This document shows, one piece after another, positions 21,501 to 27,200 of a stretch of 64,000 bases of DNA (positions within the stretch are counted from its first letter, which is position 1; every line of letters starts with the position of its first letter). The DNA lies in the NCBI GenBank assembly GCA_030340625.1, contig JAOPHQ010005765.1, positions 1-64,000 of the forward strand. Reading direction: 5' to 3'. The notes beneath the pieces are model-generated. The model searched no databases. It was not told the origin of the DNA and saw only the letters and a list, made by a program, of their open reading frames with translations. This DNA is from Merluccius polli. Taxonomy: Eukaryota > Chordata > Actinopteri > Gadiformes > Merlucciidae. The position numbers were made by a program, and so were the translations under genes.

Positions 21501-22159
21501 CCCTTGGATAAAATTTGCAATCATCATATCTGCTTTATGATTACTAGAGCTACTATGACTACCATATGACTACTAACTATAAGCTTCTTACATGTCCAAT
21601 TACTTAATCCAATTTGTTTAGAAAAAAAAACATGTAATTCTACAATAATTACACCTGCATAGTTTGACTACATTTCACAAAGTAGTTCCGGTAATCCCAC
21701 CAATTACCCCCGTCACCTGCTATTGGTCCAGGGTAACGAGATCCTTTCTTGAAACATAAGTAAGTGGAAACACTTGAGTGTAATGTGAACTATGCTCAAA
21801 ACAAAACTCCAGCTGGTGCACCTGACTGCAACAACGCAGGTCAGTCGCCACAATGGTTATTTCAGGCACAACTAACTAATGTAGGCACTCACTGATAAGA
21901 TGCGGGCGAGACACACGAGTGGCAAGAGTTCAAGCAAACCAAGGGTGACTCCTTACCTGTTCTCCTTGTCCAGCTGATTAATGTCATTCTTCTTGGCCAG
22001 CTGCACCAGCTTTGCCACATCGCCCAGCAGCGCTGCCTTGTGCACCTTCCCCAGGTCCTTTTCCTTCAAGTCGTAGCCACCGCCGGAGACCGTGCTCCCG
22101 TTGTCGGACGTGTTGGACGGGAACTTCTTCTTCTTGGTGAAGTTGAATATCTTCTTCAT
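250..22159 (-). CDS. ankrd26: ankrd26-like gene, whole visible part (spliced; 3' end outside window)
   Basis: Spliced minus-strand gene read from its ATG at 22159 toward base 1. The product starts MKKIFNFTKKKKF, then runs into ankyrin repeats, a long acidic linker, and a coiled-coil tail. Recognition rests on ANKRD26-family landmarks: DLGKVHKAA near the N-terminus, HACSHLIIEHG after the repeats, ENRYENLWVEVEKREVKS in the linker, LDELTQSSDTPTDD before the tail, and VRQLQQELADSLKK with MSEASLEV in the tail. In mammals ANKRD26 sits at distal appendages of centrioles and basal bodies and helps activate the PIDDosome; the same role here is inferred. At least 33 exons are placed; most junctions keep phase. 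Exceptions are the joins near 13.9, 13.5, 12.2/10.1 and 4.4 kb. Six +1 frame changes lie inside exons, so this is either an assembly with indel errors or a decaying copy. The stop codon is not in the window. Confidence 0.93.
328..1101. other. ankrd26 intron, no further feature seen
   Basis: AT-leaning unique-looking sequence between two coiled-coil exons. No repeat or extra exon is supported. Confidence 0.6.
1102..1195 (-). CDS. ankrd26: ankrd26 coiled-coil exon 33
   Basis: 94 bp encoding RLEIENARLEAAAKQQANKI and EALQKGAHEATV. Acceptor ATCCAG, donor GTAAGG; phases fit. Confidence 0.88.
1205..1560. repeat. degenerate dispersed repeat in intron
   Basis: Contains GCAATTGCGATATGATTCAC and, near 1495-1525, TTGCGATTTTGATGATATTT, wording typical of abundant teleost nonautonomous DNA transposons. 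Ends are not defined. Confidence 0.35.
1564..1739 (-). CDS. ankrd26: ankrd26 coiled-coil exon 32
   Basis: 176 bp encoding LDESEDQYVQAERRLSALKA and TLDDRERQLATADQKLREAL. Acceptor TGGCAG, donor GTGCAC (weak); phase 0 to 2. Confidence 0.88.
1953..2195. repeat. dispersed repeat remnants
   Basis: Starts AGTGCTGCACCGATGAGTTG, a decayed version of the AGGGCTGCAACTAACGA repeat seen at 19150 and 20805. Near 2138-2185 CACCCGAAGTTCCCATCTGG followed by TATTAAAGTTAG resembles a fish LINE 3' tail. Confidence 0.35.
2237..2389 (-). CDS. ankrd26: ankrd26 coiled-coil exon 31
   Basis: 153 bp encoding STVRQLQQELADSLKKLSMS and EASLEVNTRYRNDLEEEKAR, nearly the mammalian ANKRD26 sequence. Acceptor GAGCAG, donor GTAGGC. 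One of the best identifiers of the gene. Confidence 0.95.
2390..2560. repeat. imperfect (GA)n purine tract
   Basis: GAGAGACAGAGGGAGGCAGG-type purine-rich run upstream of exon 31 in an intron. Confidence 0.8.
2768..3273 (-). CDS. ankrd26: ankrd26 coiled-coil exon 30
   Basis: 506 bp, continuous coiled coil: SEAAGQRDAVGGLSQRLAKA to DLRDQVYKLEEEKTERE. Acceptor GTGCAG, donor GTGAGG. The acceptor intron holds a (TA)n array. Confidence 0.93.
3341..3407. repeat. (TA)n microsatellite
   Basis: TATACAGTATATATATACAG followed by a pure TA run, inside the intron between exons 29 and 30. Confidence 0.9.
3518..3582. repeat. (TG)n microsatellite
   Basis: About 30 TG units ending 12 bp from the donor of exon 29; transcribed as (CA)n in the intron of the minus-strand gene. 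Confidence 0.95.
3594..4057 (-). CDS. ankrd26: ankrd26 coiled-coil exon 29 with a +1 frame change
   Basis: 464 bp, very GC-rich. Reads ALSQLTEASDREKALVQQTA through LNEEALTQTVFQYNGQLGAL and KTELSA. Near 3780, within a GGCCGCGGCCCGG tract, the frame moves by +1 and continues as RLEHERQAREVLEAELESAR to RLRDKT. Entry and exit phases match the neighbours only if the shift is accepted. The donor GTAGGG abuts a (TG)n array. Confidence 0.88.
4402..4535 (-). CDS. ankrd26: ankrd26 coiled-coil exon 28
   Basis: About 134 bp encoding LEEDLSETQRLLAQERTARA and LQENLLSSHLRKQQEIEEE. Acceptor TTGCAG. The 3' edge is unsure: neither GTGGGT nor GTAAGC at 4396-4405 leaves the phase that exon 29 needs, so an indel or another donor is likely. 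Confidence 0.8.
4706..4737. repeat. fragment of GGGCCCCTATTTTACC MITE
   Basis: AAAGGGCCCCTATTTTACCA is the same terminus as the complete element at 27583-27738. Only one end is visible here. Confidence 0.55.
4974..5157 (-). CDS. ankrd26: ankrd26 coiled-coil exon 27
   Basis: 184 bp encoding RFKLKQEQENRRNASMLYDT, then LRRAEEHQQTEVEERQK and LRSLELERRTLLNNMKQ. Acceptor CTGCAG, donor GTCGCC (weaker than consensus). Confidence 0.92.
5416..5524. repeat. 109-bp perfect-stem hairpin
   Basis: 41-bp arms (5416-5456 and 5484-5524) are exact reverse complements around a 27-bp loop. Each arm starts GTGATTTTAGAACAGCTAGG. Probably a fold-back insertion; it lies next to coiled-coil exon 26. Confidence 0.9.
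5553..5766 (-). CDS. ankrd26: ankrd26 coiled-coil exon 26
   Basis: 214 bp encoding SSSMVKLQNIFHEYENSIQK and heptad-rich helix to ELQTEVDNLR. Acceptor CCCCAG, donor GTAGGA. A long hairpin lies 29 bp beyond its donor. Confidence 0.92.
6310..6457 (-). CDS. ankrd26: ankrd26 exon 25 (TQSSDT motif)
   Basis: 148 bp encoding NMMGGEMELAEDLDELTQSS, then DTPTDDIESPASGYRHASML. The LTQSSDT...YRHAS pattern is diagnostic of the ANKRD26/POTE/CCDC144 group. Acceptor ATTCAG, donor GTATGC. Confidence 0.92.
6985..7015 (-). CDS. ankrd26: ankrd26 microexon 24
   Basis: 31 bp encoding RSPSACRRLDE with its neighbours. Acceptor CTCCAG, donor GTAAAG; phases fit exactly. Confidence 0.75.
7388..7597 (-). CDS. ankrd26: ankrd26 exon 23
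   Basis: 210 bp encoding VNREPVLLRVPVQQNPHRDR and ending FDDSTLSDLSDSEGR, a typical family segment. Acceptor CCCTAG; the donor GTATAT runs straight into a (TA)n repeat. Confidence 0.85.
7903..8117 (-). CDS. ankrd26: ankrd26 exon 22
   Basis: 215 bp encoding FSKDLRAAMPAQRSSASWDA, then a Glu-rich and Gly/Pro-rich stretch ending AVKSPRS across the junction. Acceptor GTTCAG, donor GTATGA; phases agree on both sides. Confidence 0.82.
8118..9104. other. ankrd26 intron without recognised element
   Basis: Roughly 1 kb, moderately CpG-containing, no exon, repeat or RNA gene supported. Confidence 0.5.
9105..10068 (-). CDS. ankrd26: ankrd26 exon 21 with conserved WVEVEKREVKS motif and a +1 frame change
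   Basis: About 964 bp. Reads GSESTSEIVPDMSDPKQERE, then ENRYENLWVEVEKREVKS and FRDVAAELKQKFGEL, a conserved ANKRD26-type block ahead of the coiled coil. An acidic Ser/Pro-rich part follows. Around 9310-9350 the frame changes by +1; the second frame ends TMRDELRLEEE at donor GTAGAG in phase 0, as the next exon needs. The acceptor (GAAG|GGG) gives phase 0 and does not match exon 20. Confidence 0.8.
10186..11803 (-). mobile_element. Tc1-like transposon, apparently full length, IR/DR type
   Basis: 1618 bp with 214-bp inverted repeats (10186-10399 and 11590-11803), starting CAGTTAAGCCCGAAATT and flanked by TA on each side (10184-10185, 11804-11805). The core ATTATTCATACCC occurs at the outer and inner end of each repeat, the IR/DR arrangement used by Sleeping Beauty-type elements for two transposase binding sites per end. 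The two repeats differ at only a few bases, and the transposase frame is open, so insertion is likely recent. It lies in an ankrd26 intron in the same orientation as the gene. Confidence 0.97.
10401..11423 (-). CDS. Tc1-like transposase (DD34E), intact
   Basis: Open frame of 340 codons from MTKTKELSEDLRLR; an in-frame Met four codons upstream gives 344, but Tc1 proteins normally begin at this KTKELSED. Two N-terminal helix-turn-helix regions are joined by a GRPR-like linker (GRGRKPKVTP). The catalytic triad, in 344-residue numbering, is D157 (WSDETK), D248 (QHDNDPKHT) and E283 (PDLNPIENLW), with 34 residues between the last two. The glycine-rich HGGGNLMLWG box is present. No stop or frameshift interrupts it. 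Length is usual for the family. Confidence 0.95.
   Translation of the reverse strand: MTKTKELSEDLRLRIVASHKSGKGYKAISKCFQVPVSTVQSIIKKYKKFHTVENLRGRGRKPKVTPVLARRIVREVKKNPRTTTKAILVSLGSAGGNISRQTVQRTLHTAGFHGRRPRRTPLLQIRHTKARLAFAKAHLDKEEAFWSSVLWSDETKMELFGHNDVSFIWRKKGEAFNPKNTIPTVKHGGGNLMLWGYFSANGPGNLITVNGTMNKEQYLKILKNNIRQSAEKLGLGHQWTFQHDNDPKHTAKVVKKWLADQEINVFQWPSQSPDLNPIENLWRELKIRVMARRPSNLKELELISKDEWAKIPVETCKKLVSNYRKRLIAVIANKGFSVDY
12220..12324 (-). CDS. ankrd26: ankrd26 exon 20
   Basis: 105 bp encoding ESDWDSDNVTSPSPVKSDSQ and then PNLPETQAAVRTAG. Acceptor GACAG, donor GTGAGG. Its exit phase (1) does not fit the next recognised exon, so a small exon may be missed in the Tc1-bearing intron. Confidence 0.75.
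12614..12934 (-). CDS. ankrd26: ankrd26 Pro/Gln-rich exon 19
   Basis: 321 bp, open in more than one frame. The frame that agrees with the next exon starts DASDWDSTSTASRRTLPGRR and ends in a QPQTQPEPQAQPEPK low-complexity run, then ARKMLPQKLDSDEG. Acceptor CTCCAG, donor GTATTA. The competing longer open frame (TPQTGTPPVQPAGG) is out of phase downstream. Confidence 0.75.
13186..13325 (+). mobile_element. tRNA-derived SINE, truncated
   Basis: TTTAGCTCTACTAGAAGAGC resembles the A-box and GGGTTCCATTCCCACTGGGG the B-box region of a tRNA-like head. It is followed by CCAATGCTAAGAATGTATGC, shared with the copy at 21206-21345. The 3' tail is lost. Confidence 0.7.
13565..13610 (-). CDS. possible ankrd26 exon 18
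   Basis: After acceptor ATTTCAG the frame reads GSEELITANQSLLN. No donor in the right phase is evident, so the 3' edge is a guess and the exon may be longer or absent. Confidence 0.35.
13657..13701 (-). CDS. ankrd26: ankrd26 exon 17
   Basis: 45 bp encoding DLMEELGLGDVDDLEG, the same LxELGL(G/E) pattern as exon 13. Donor GTAAAT. Confidence 0.72.
13803..13873 (-). CDS. ankrd26: ankrd26 exon 16
   Basis: 71 bp; the frame that continues downstream reads LKGQSGSHLSVLNKLQAKTN. Acceptor TTCCAG, donor GTACAT. Confidence 0.6.
13952..14019 (-). CDS. ankrd26: ankrd26 exon 15
   Basis: 68 bp encoding VVSAANDVSDGKALHDEVAP and QNE. Acceptor CCACAG, donor GTAGGG. Its exit phase (0) does not match the open frame of the next exon; an indel or a missed small exon is possible. 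Confidence 0.65.
14020..15016. other. ankrd26 intron with MITE-like fold-back
   Basis: Holds the partial MITE at 14229-14405. The rest shows no exon or RNA gene. Confidence 0.5.
14229..14405. repeat. MITE copy with internal inverted repeat
   Basis: Shares TGTGATGTTGATTAGCC and the CTACCCCACAGTGACATCAC area with the element at 27583-27738. Inside, CCAGATGTACGAAAGACAGA pairs with TTGTACATCTGG further right, so it can fold back. Confidence 0.6.
15017..15116 (-). CDS. ankrd26: ankrd26 exon 14
   Basis: 100 bp encoding SHSESPRNSHAGKSGPCRKG and then RVTMPASEKNNGEG. Acceptor TCAG, donor GTAGTT. Confidence 0.78.
15206..15267 (-). CDS. ankrd26: ankrd26 exon 13
   Basis: 62 bp encoding DFLSELGLEKEEEEDDSW followed by DSE, with another acidic-W motif. 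Acceptor CTGTAG, donor GTACAT. Confidence 0.83.
15379..15593 (-). CDS. ankrd26: ankrd26 acidic exon 12 with a +1 frame change
   Basis: 215 bp. Begins NEELTDDGEDGEEETDDDDD and continues as an acid run. Near 15410 the frame hits a stop after PWSLQG. Skipping one base, at a CCCCC run, gives TPGVSKDNRRG up to the donor GTAAGT and makes the phase agree with the next exon. Confidence 0.8.
15728..18115 (-). CDS. ankrd26: ankrd26 giant acidic exon 11 with three +1 frame changes
   Basis: About 2.4 kb of mostly Asp/Glu/Ser-rich coding sequence, with one uninterrupted acid run of about 50 residues near 17.8-17.95 kb made by a GAT/GAG microsatellite. The reading frame changes three times, near 17335, 16830 and 15905, each by +1, so the last part is back in the first frame. 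On both sides of each change the sequence keeps the same acidic style and the W(D/N)(D/S) motifs. The 5' edge is approximate, since several AG sites fit. The 3' donor GTACAA exits in phase 0 into the next exon. No intron signal explains the frame changes. Confidence 0.8.
18203..18381 (-). CDS. ankrd26: ankrd26 exon 10
   Basis: 179 bp, Ser/Pro/Glu-rich: QLDRSLSGGESEPESDPR, later PKTPRVPQHPVAPFPA. Acceptor CTTTAG, donor GTAATT; ends in phase 0. Confidence 0.82.
18479..18536 (-). CDS. ankrd26: ankrd26 exon 9
   Basis: 58 bp encoding the basic peptide KQPKLNLKKLIASKKGGNAG. Acceptor ACTCAG, donor GTAGAT; phase 0 to 1. Confidence 0.78.
18657..18729 (-). CDS. ankrd26: ankrd26 exon 8 with acidic-W motif
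   Basis: 73 bp encoding PSVSAADDWPSSDGDDDEL, the first of many tryptophan motifs set in acidic sequence. Acceptor GTTCAG, donor GTAATT. Confidence 0.82.
18815..18851 (-). CDS. ankrd26: ankrd26 microexon 7
   Basis: 37-bp exon encoding DAEDNSQSESVSR across its junctions. Acceptor ATTTCAG, donor GTAACG. Phases match exons on both sides. Confidence 0.75.
18852..19402. other. ankrd26 intron with repeat copy
   Basis: A copy of the AGGGCTGCAACTA repeat occupies about 19155-19375. A possible 27-bp exon with donor GTATTA near 19070 was considered but not supported. Confidence 0.5.
19155..19375. repeat. dispersed AGGGCTGCAACTA repeat, copy A
   Basis: Starts AGGGCTGCAACTACCGATTA and continues with CAAGCAGCCAAGAAAAAC and CCATGAACCAAACATTGG, all shared in order with copy B at 20805-21040. 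Family known to be abundant in teleosts; probably a nonautonomous DNA transposon. Confidence 0.7.
19403..19563 (-). CDS. ankrd26: ankrd26 exon 6, end of ankyrin domain
   Basis: 161 bp. With the previous exon it gives HACSHLIIEHGTKRNG, closely matching the ANKRD26 sequence after the repeats, then a basic serine/proline stretch with SRKKKKGLLGS that could be a nuclear or centriolar localisation patch. Acceptor TTTTCAG, donor GTAGGC. Confidence 0.88.
19625..19755. repeat. dispersed GGCTGGGCAATATATCGAT repeat
   Basis: GGGCTGGGCAATATATCGAT, then GATATGAGACAAGATATCAT and TTTTCCTGGTTTTAAAGGCT, a very common teleost repeat fragment. Confidence 0.65.
19907..20044 (-). CDS. ankrd26: ankrd26 ankyrin-repeat exon 5
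   Basis: 138 bp. Encodes SPLMIAAGNGQISMLRLLLQ and then HDADISLKDSKGWSADDHAV, ending INGHHA, the family's last repeat. Acceptor GTTAG, donor GTAAGC; exits in phase 2 into the TGTTCC of the next exon. Confidence 0.92.
20164..20270 (-). CDS. ankrd26: ankrd26 ankyrin-repeat exon 4
   Basis: 107 bp, acceptor TTTTCAG. Encodes EGFTPLAVTIRENHVEMAEF and LLKEGTDLDISDQGQR. The donor used is CAAAG|GTCACA, weak but it keeps the frame into SPLMIAAGNGQ of the next exon. Confidence 0.87.
20556..20729 (-). CDS. ankrd26: ankrd26 ankyrin-repeat exon 3
   Basis: 174 bp, phase 0 to 0. Encodes AVQCQHERCVSVLLEGHADP, then NLVDINGNTALHLAANIP and the start of the next repeat, ATLLLEHEADINAQNK. Strongly GC-rich compared with its introns. 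Acceptor GCGGCAG, donor GTGAGG. Confidence 0.92.
20805..21040. repeat. dispersed AGGGCTGCAACTA repeat, copy B
   Basis: AGGGCTGCAACTAACGGATT with a CGATTAATCG block. It then shares the CAAGCAGCCAAGAAAAAC and CATGAACCAAACATT segments with copy A and reaches the donor of ankyrin exon 2. Confidence 0.72.
21042..21156 (-). CDS. ankrd26: ankrd26 ankyrin-repeat exon 2
   Basis: 115 bp, acceptor TTACAG and donor GTAGGT. Encodes RTPLHIACASGHVDVVQFLV, a textbook ankyrin repeat (TPLH...A...GH...V..LL), then SKVKLNLCDNQNRSALMK. Phase 2 in, 0 out. A dispersed repeat reaches to within a few bases of its donor. Confidence 0.93.
21206..21345 (+). mobile_element. tRNA-derived SINE with fish 3' tail
   Basis: Tail-complete copy of the family at 13186: B-box GGGGTTCGAGTCCCACTGG, then CATGCTAAGAATGTATGCAC, then TGTAAGACACTTTGGATAAA. 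The last block matches the GTAAGTCGCTTTGGATAAAAG tail common to many teleost SINEs. Confidence 0.8.
21346..21956. other. rest of ankrd26 intron 1
   Basis: AT-rich, no exon, repeat or RNA gene recognised. Confidence 0.5.
21957..22159 (-). CDS. ankrd26: ankrd26 first coding exon
   Basis: Starts at ATG 22159 (MKKIFNF), chosen because the MKKIF start is shared by ANKRD26-family proteins; the upstream in-frame Met codons read through alanine-rich, CTG-repeat DNA that looks like 5' UTR. A lysine-rich N-terminus leads into DLGKVHKAALLGDVAKL, the first ankyrin helix pair. Ends with donor GTAAGG at phase 2. A possible UTR acceptor, TTATAG, lies near 22294. Confidence 0.9.
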
Positions 22160-22413
22160 CTTACAGAGCGTTGCGTGGCTGATGACAAGCTGGAGACGAC
22201 CCCCCCTCGTCGTCCTGTGCAGCGTCACGACCCGCGTCTCTGCTTCAGCTGCTGCTGCTGCTGCTCCTCGGGGATCACTGCAGGCGTCCCCATCCCTATA
22301 AATAAGACACGCAAAGAGGATTAGCCTCTGAATTAACCCCCCCCAGACACATAAATCGTCCTGCATCCTTTCTTGCAAAGCCATTTTCTACAACAAGCAG
22401 CTCTTCGCCCATC

Positions 22414-22414
<1 letters not shown>

Positions 22415-22454
<40 letters not shown>
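22415..22454. repeat. (CA)n microsatellite upstream of start codon
   Basis: About 20 CA units roughly 260 bp upstream of the ankrd26 ATG. Confidence 0.95.
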
Positions 22455-22456
<2 letters not shown>

Positions 22457-22570
22457 CATCACTTACCTGATGATGTCTACCTACAGACAGCGGCTCCTTT
22501 AACGGGTGGCACACAGCGTTATATTCAGGCCTACCTGTGTTACGATGACCTAATAACACACGTCACTGCT

Positions 22571-22600
22571 AGTGGTATGTGTGTGCGTGTGTGTATGTGC

Positions 22601-22645
<45 letters not shown>
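22571..22645. repeat. (TG)n microsatellite upstream of start codon
   Basis: Interrupted then pure TG run; with the (CA)n at 22415 it forms an inverted pair of dinucleotide arrays beside the promoter. Confidence 0.93.
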
Positions 22646-22699
22646 AAACGCTGTGTTGTGCTGTGTTGCGTTGCACCTGGGCACGATACCCTGCAGGTT

Positions 22700-22713
22700 G
22701 TTGCTATGGCAAC
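22700..22713 (-). promoter_or_regulatory. X-box (RFX-type) motif 1
   Basis: Read on the minus strand this is GTTGCC-AT-AGCAAC, a full match to the RFX consensus GTNRCC-N(0-3)-RGYAAC. It is about 540 bp upstream of the start codon. Confidence 0.6.
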
Positions 22714-22899
22714 CCACTGCCTACATAATCATCAGGCTAACGGCAGCGGGCGCATAACGGCTCGTGGATTGAATATTAAAGGCGGAATATTGAACATATC
22801 GAACATATTTTCATATTTAATATGTCAACTTATGATAATTTAACGGAATCCCCTTTTGCGTCGTCGCGTCGCAGACTCGGCCCACCGGTGTGGCGGATT

Positions 22900-22912
22900 G
22901 TTGCCAGGCAAC
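22900..22912. promoter_or_regulatory. X-box (RFX-type) motif 2
   Basis: GTTGCC-A-GGCAAC is a perfect palindromic match to the RFX consensus, inside the CpG-rich block and about 740 bp upstream of the start codon. Confidence 0.65.
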
Positions 22913-23497
22913 CGCGCTGGCGCGCCGCTCGTGTCGTCATCGACGTGCCAGTTGGGATAGCTCGCGCACCGGTCTGCACAGACCCGCCAGCGCGAGCTAA
23001 CGTGGCTAAAGCGACGCAATGTAACCCCAGCTCATTTAACGGCATTTAGCAAATACAGTTGTATACAAAACGCCCCCCGGGGGGGGAAAAAAAATCGGCG
23101 ATAGTTAGCTTAAAGTTGAATGATCAACTCCTACACTGTGCAGTTAGACTCGCAGGGCGGCGTTAGCGCGCGTAAATAACAATATATATTGTATTTTAAG
23201 TGTGTACACAAACCTGTTGATGTTGAAGATACAGCCAGAAGGGGAAAAAAATGAGACATACAAACGTGCTGGCTTACTGTCGGCGCGGCCAGCCAATCAG
23301 AAGGTCGTATCGGACACCGGCTCTCCCCGTTTGGCCAATGAGCGACACGCATATGAAAGGTAGGCTGAGATTTAGGACCCGCCCCCTCAGCTGTTGGACG
23401 TGTGCGTTGACGAGGCGCCACCGCATGGTGGGGATGTGTGCTGTTAAATGGACGGTTTCATCACCTGGATCAAGAACCCATCCCTGGTTCAGGTTCT

Positions 23498-24266
23498 GGG
23501 GCCTCATAACAGAAACAATCCTAACTGCTCATCCTAACTTAAGTTAGGAAACCAACGATAGGAAAAATCCTAACTTCCTATTACAGAAGCAGTGCCTAAC
23601 CTAATGTCCGTTTCCTATCTTATCTGTGGCTTCCTATCTTATCTTTATTTAGGAAATCCTAACTGTTCTGTCTGTTTTCGACGGCAATCGATAGTTTATG
23701 ACTGTTTCTGCACTTAGAATGTGCATGAGACTGATAGAACGCGTTACTTTAATGAGCCTGAACTTTATAAACGAAACAGCAAGCTATGGTCATAGCAGGT
23801 ACAGCTGAGAGTAAGAAGAGGGCTTTTAATTTTGAGACGTAATTCTTCCACCAAATTCAAAATTAAATGTCTTGGCAGGCGATAAAATTAAAATAAAATA
23901 TGGTCAGGAAAATGTAACGCATCATTATGCGGTCTAAGTAGCCTTTCTGCCATTACATTTCTGTTAATATGTTCATCTTCATTGTCAAACATACACAAGC
24001 AGTGCTGCTGCCATATTTTTTTCAGTTGGTGACAGTTATTTTGAATTTAGGACAGGATGAATGGCAACCTAACTTAGGGATCCTAACTTAGGAAATTCCT
24101 AACTTAGGATGGTTCTGTAATGGCTAAATTCCTATCTTAAGATACGATAGGATCTCATCCTAAGTTAAGTTAGGAAACCTGCTTCTGTAATACCAAAACC
24201 CCTAAATGCTATCCTATCTTAAGATAAGATAGATTCAGAGTTAGGGAGTTTCTGTTATGAGGCCCC
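23498..24266. mobile_element. nonautonomous DNA transposon (MITE), 769 bp
   Basis: Inverted ends GGGGCCTCATAACAGAAAC, flanked by the 7-bp direct repeat AGGTTCT (23491-23497, 24267-24273). Inside are many short mirrored words such as CCTAACTTAAGTTAGG and CTATCTTATC, which look like sub-terminal transposase sites. No coding capacity. Superfamily not assigned; the long duplication favours hAT-like over Tc1. Confidence 0.88.
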
Positions 24267-24273
24267 AGGTTCT

Positions 24274-27200
24274 GGTTCTGGACCAGGACACCCTGTCCAT
24301 AATCCATATCATTATGGGGAAAGTATATTATATTGATTGAACGACCAGGCTCACGCTTTCCCCAATGCGCAGCATCGAAGTGTTATTGAACAGCATTATT
24401 GAGCTGCTGTGGTTTATGTAGGCGTCTTTCTATTTGGTTGGGGATTATATAGGCCTACAAGATAAAGTTCATCAGTTCATGGACTGTACAATGTTAAAGT
24501 GTAAAAATGCAATAGAAAATGACAGCAGCAAAAACCACAGCGTCAAATAGCCCAAGAAACCAATAAAAAGTGATGGACCGTCAGATAATATGGGAAAGCG
24601 AGGCCCCCATAAACTGTAAACACATGCACTGGAGTCAATGCAAGTGCTATGCAACATATGATGTTGCGTTCAGCCCCTGGATCCACTGGAGCAGACTGCA
24701 ACCTGAACGGAAATGGCGTTCCCTCACAACGGTGACCCCCATCCACCTTGGATTTCTGTTCACGCCATATAAGCGTCTGAGGGTGTCAAGCCAAATAACT
24801 AGCTATTTTTTTGTTTATGGATTCTGACAGTGAAGGAGATGTAATCGCCTCTTTCACGGCCACGCTTGAACCCGGTTTCTTACCTCTCGAAACAACACAC
24901 ACGTGTTTTGCTCTGCTGTCGGCGTGTGTATACAATGGGATGTTTATGTCTAAATCAGGCCACACCATATTAAACAGACCATGATTTCCTTTCCGACTGT
25001 ATACATACTTAACCTTGGATGTGAGGCGTCTGCCTCACACTATTGTCATTTTATGGTATCCTTTTCAAGTGACCATAATTGGACATTTACGGTTGTGGTA
25101 TTAATCTTAACCTGTAATACCATCCCAGATCTGATAAAACACATGCAAGTGTATGTGACGTATGCAGAGATGAAAGTATGTCACACAATACCTCTGGCAT
25201 CAAACCTGGCACACAATACCGTCTCCAAGTATGGATATGATGTGCAAGAAAAAATATTAATAGAATACTTTTTCATTACTACAATTGCAGTAGGTGCTAG
25301 TTTTGTAATAATTTCTGTTAACTTTTATGATGCCTTTGATGTTCGGTGTGTAGCCTGAAAGGAATGCAACAGAACATACTTCCCAGATAGACATCCATGA
25401 TAACATTCAGACTAGGAGCGTGATTTATGTCTATGCGTGTAAATGCGTGCTCATCCAAAACATAGGCAGCGGGAACATTCAATATGACGTTGGCTGACTT
25501 TTGGTGAGGCAGAAATAGACCATCTAAGGAAAAAGCGCATTGAAAAAAAAAACAATTGAACGTTTATTTGTAGCTGAGGTTAAGCTGGCATGCAGAGACC
25601 TATAGAAGGCCATTGATGAATGAGTTGAGGAATTTAGGTCAGAATGAGAACAATGTGTACTGCATTTCAGATGCAAGATTGTAACCACTCTGTAGGTTAA
25701 GGTTAAATAGTCTGACTGATACATTCAGTCAAGTTGTTTTCAGAGTAAATACATTATCGTCACTGACGTATCCACGTGGACATAAAACATGGTACACTAC
25801 TAACTAGGATATTATAATGGAACAGAATATAATAGAATAAATAATAATAGAGGAAACTGTCTAATCATTCTGACCGTGTTAAAGGGCTATACATAAAATT
25901 GCATTGTCTTGAGGTCAGTGGGCACAATGCTTTGATTGTTGTTTGGTACTTTATTTAAATCCATCCTATAACGGCCACAAGGAACCCTATAGGGTCCAGC
26001 AGAGGGGTCTTTTATACTTTAGTATATAAACTACATCAATCACATACAATAGGTTTATTTGATTATATCTTCATAGGGGCTCTTTCTGGGAACACAGTAG
26101 TCCTCTAAATCCAGGGGCATTTTCACACTAAGACTAATCTGTTCATAGACAATAACCATGAATGGGATTCAATGATGAGCTAATCAAGTTGAATCATTTT
26201 GCGGTAACTTGACACGTGCATGAAATGGATTATACAGCTGTATTATGTCATATCCTAAAAGAAACAGATCTGAGGAAACGTGGACTAGAGGGAATAACCT
26301 TGCCCTAATACCGCACTCCTAGTGTATAATCAAGACGCTGCCTGATGCTGCGTGGAACATTCCCTACGCTTTTCTGTCAGGATTTTGGAGGAAGATATTG
26401 ATATTTTCGGTGGGAGTATGAGAAGCTTAGTTACATTTCAGCATGTTGGATCTATAGTCCCCACGGTCTTTTCACGTCATGGACGTTCCCAGACTACCAA
26501 TCAATACATTACACAAAGCATTTTAGTCAAACCCGTGTCTGTCAATATAGTGTCCAAGAATTAATTCATTCAGATGAGCTACGACCCGCGCAACATTGCT
26601 TAAAAGTTGTCATTATAATACCACAAAAAAATACAATTTATGTTGTTGCTCTAGCTGTCCTCCAGCTGAGGAAGCACATTGGAATTTGTTCAATTATTTT
26701 CACGTAATCGTCTCCAACGCTATGATTCTTATGGGTGACGTCTGACAATGGGTTTAACGTGACGCATCTAACAGTGAATCCCGAAGAAGTATATCTGAAT
26801 ATCAAAGTGATGATGACATGAAAGCGCTGGCAGATCTGATATGCTATGGATGATTCACCAGCCTGAGCCTTAGCATTCGTTCTTGTTGTTATATTGTTCA
26901 CATCAATGGTAGTCTCATCTGTAACATGTTGTATTGGTTGTTCTTGAATAGCTGAGGACTTCAGTTTAAATTATTTTTTTTTAACGCTTGCCAGGTTCAT
27001 GTTGTTGTAATTGAATACAGTATACAAATGTTATACGTTAAAAATATTTAATGGTTTATTTGAATGCTCGCATGATTCATTCTTCATGATTGAATCAATT
27101 ACGATGATATACAACATATTTGAAGATTTATTTGAATGCATGCAATATTCATGTTGGTTGAATTGCTTACAGTAGGCTCACATTATATACACACACAAAA

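Larger units (their letters stand above)
22690..23420 (-). promoter_or_regulatory. probable ankrd26 promoter / CpG island
   Basis: CpG-dense stretch just upstream of the first coding exon, in contrast to the AT-rich flanks. It holds two X-box motifs (22700-22713 and 22900-22912) and two CCAAT boxes, CCAATCAG near 23293 and GGCCAATGAG near 23335. RFX and NF-Y binding at such sites is established for ciliary and CpG-island promoters. No TATA box or start site can be fixed from sequence. Confidence 0.6.
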
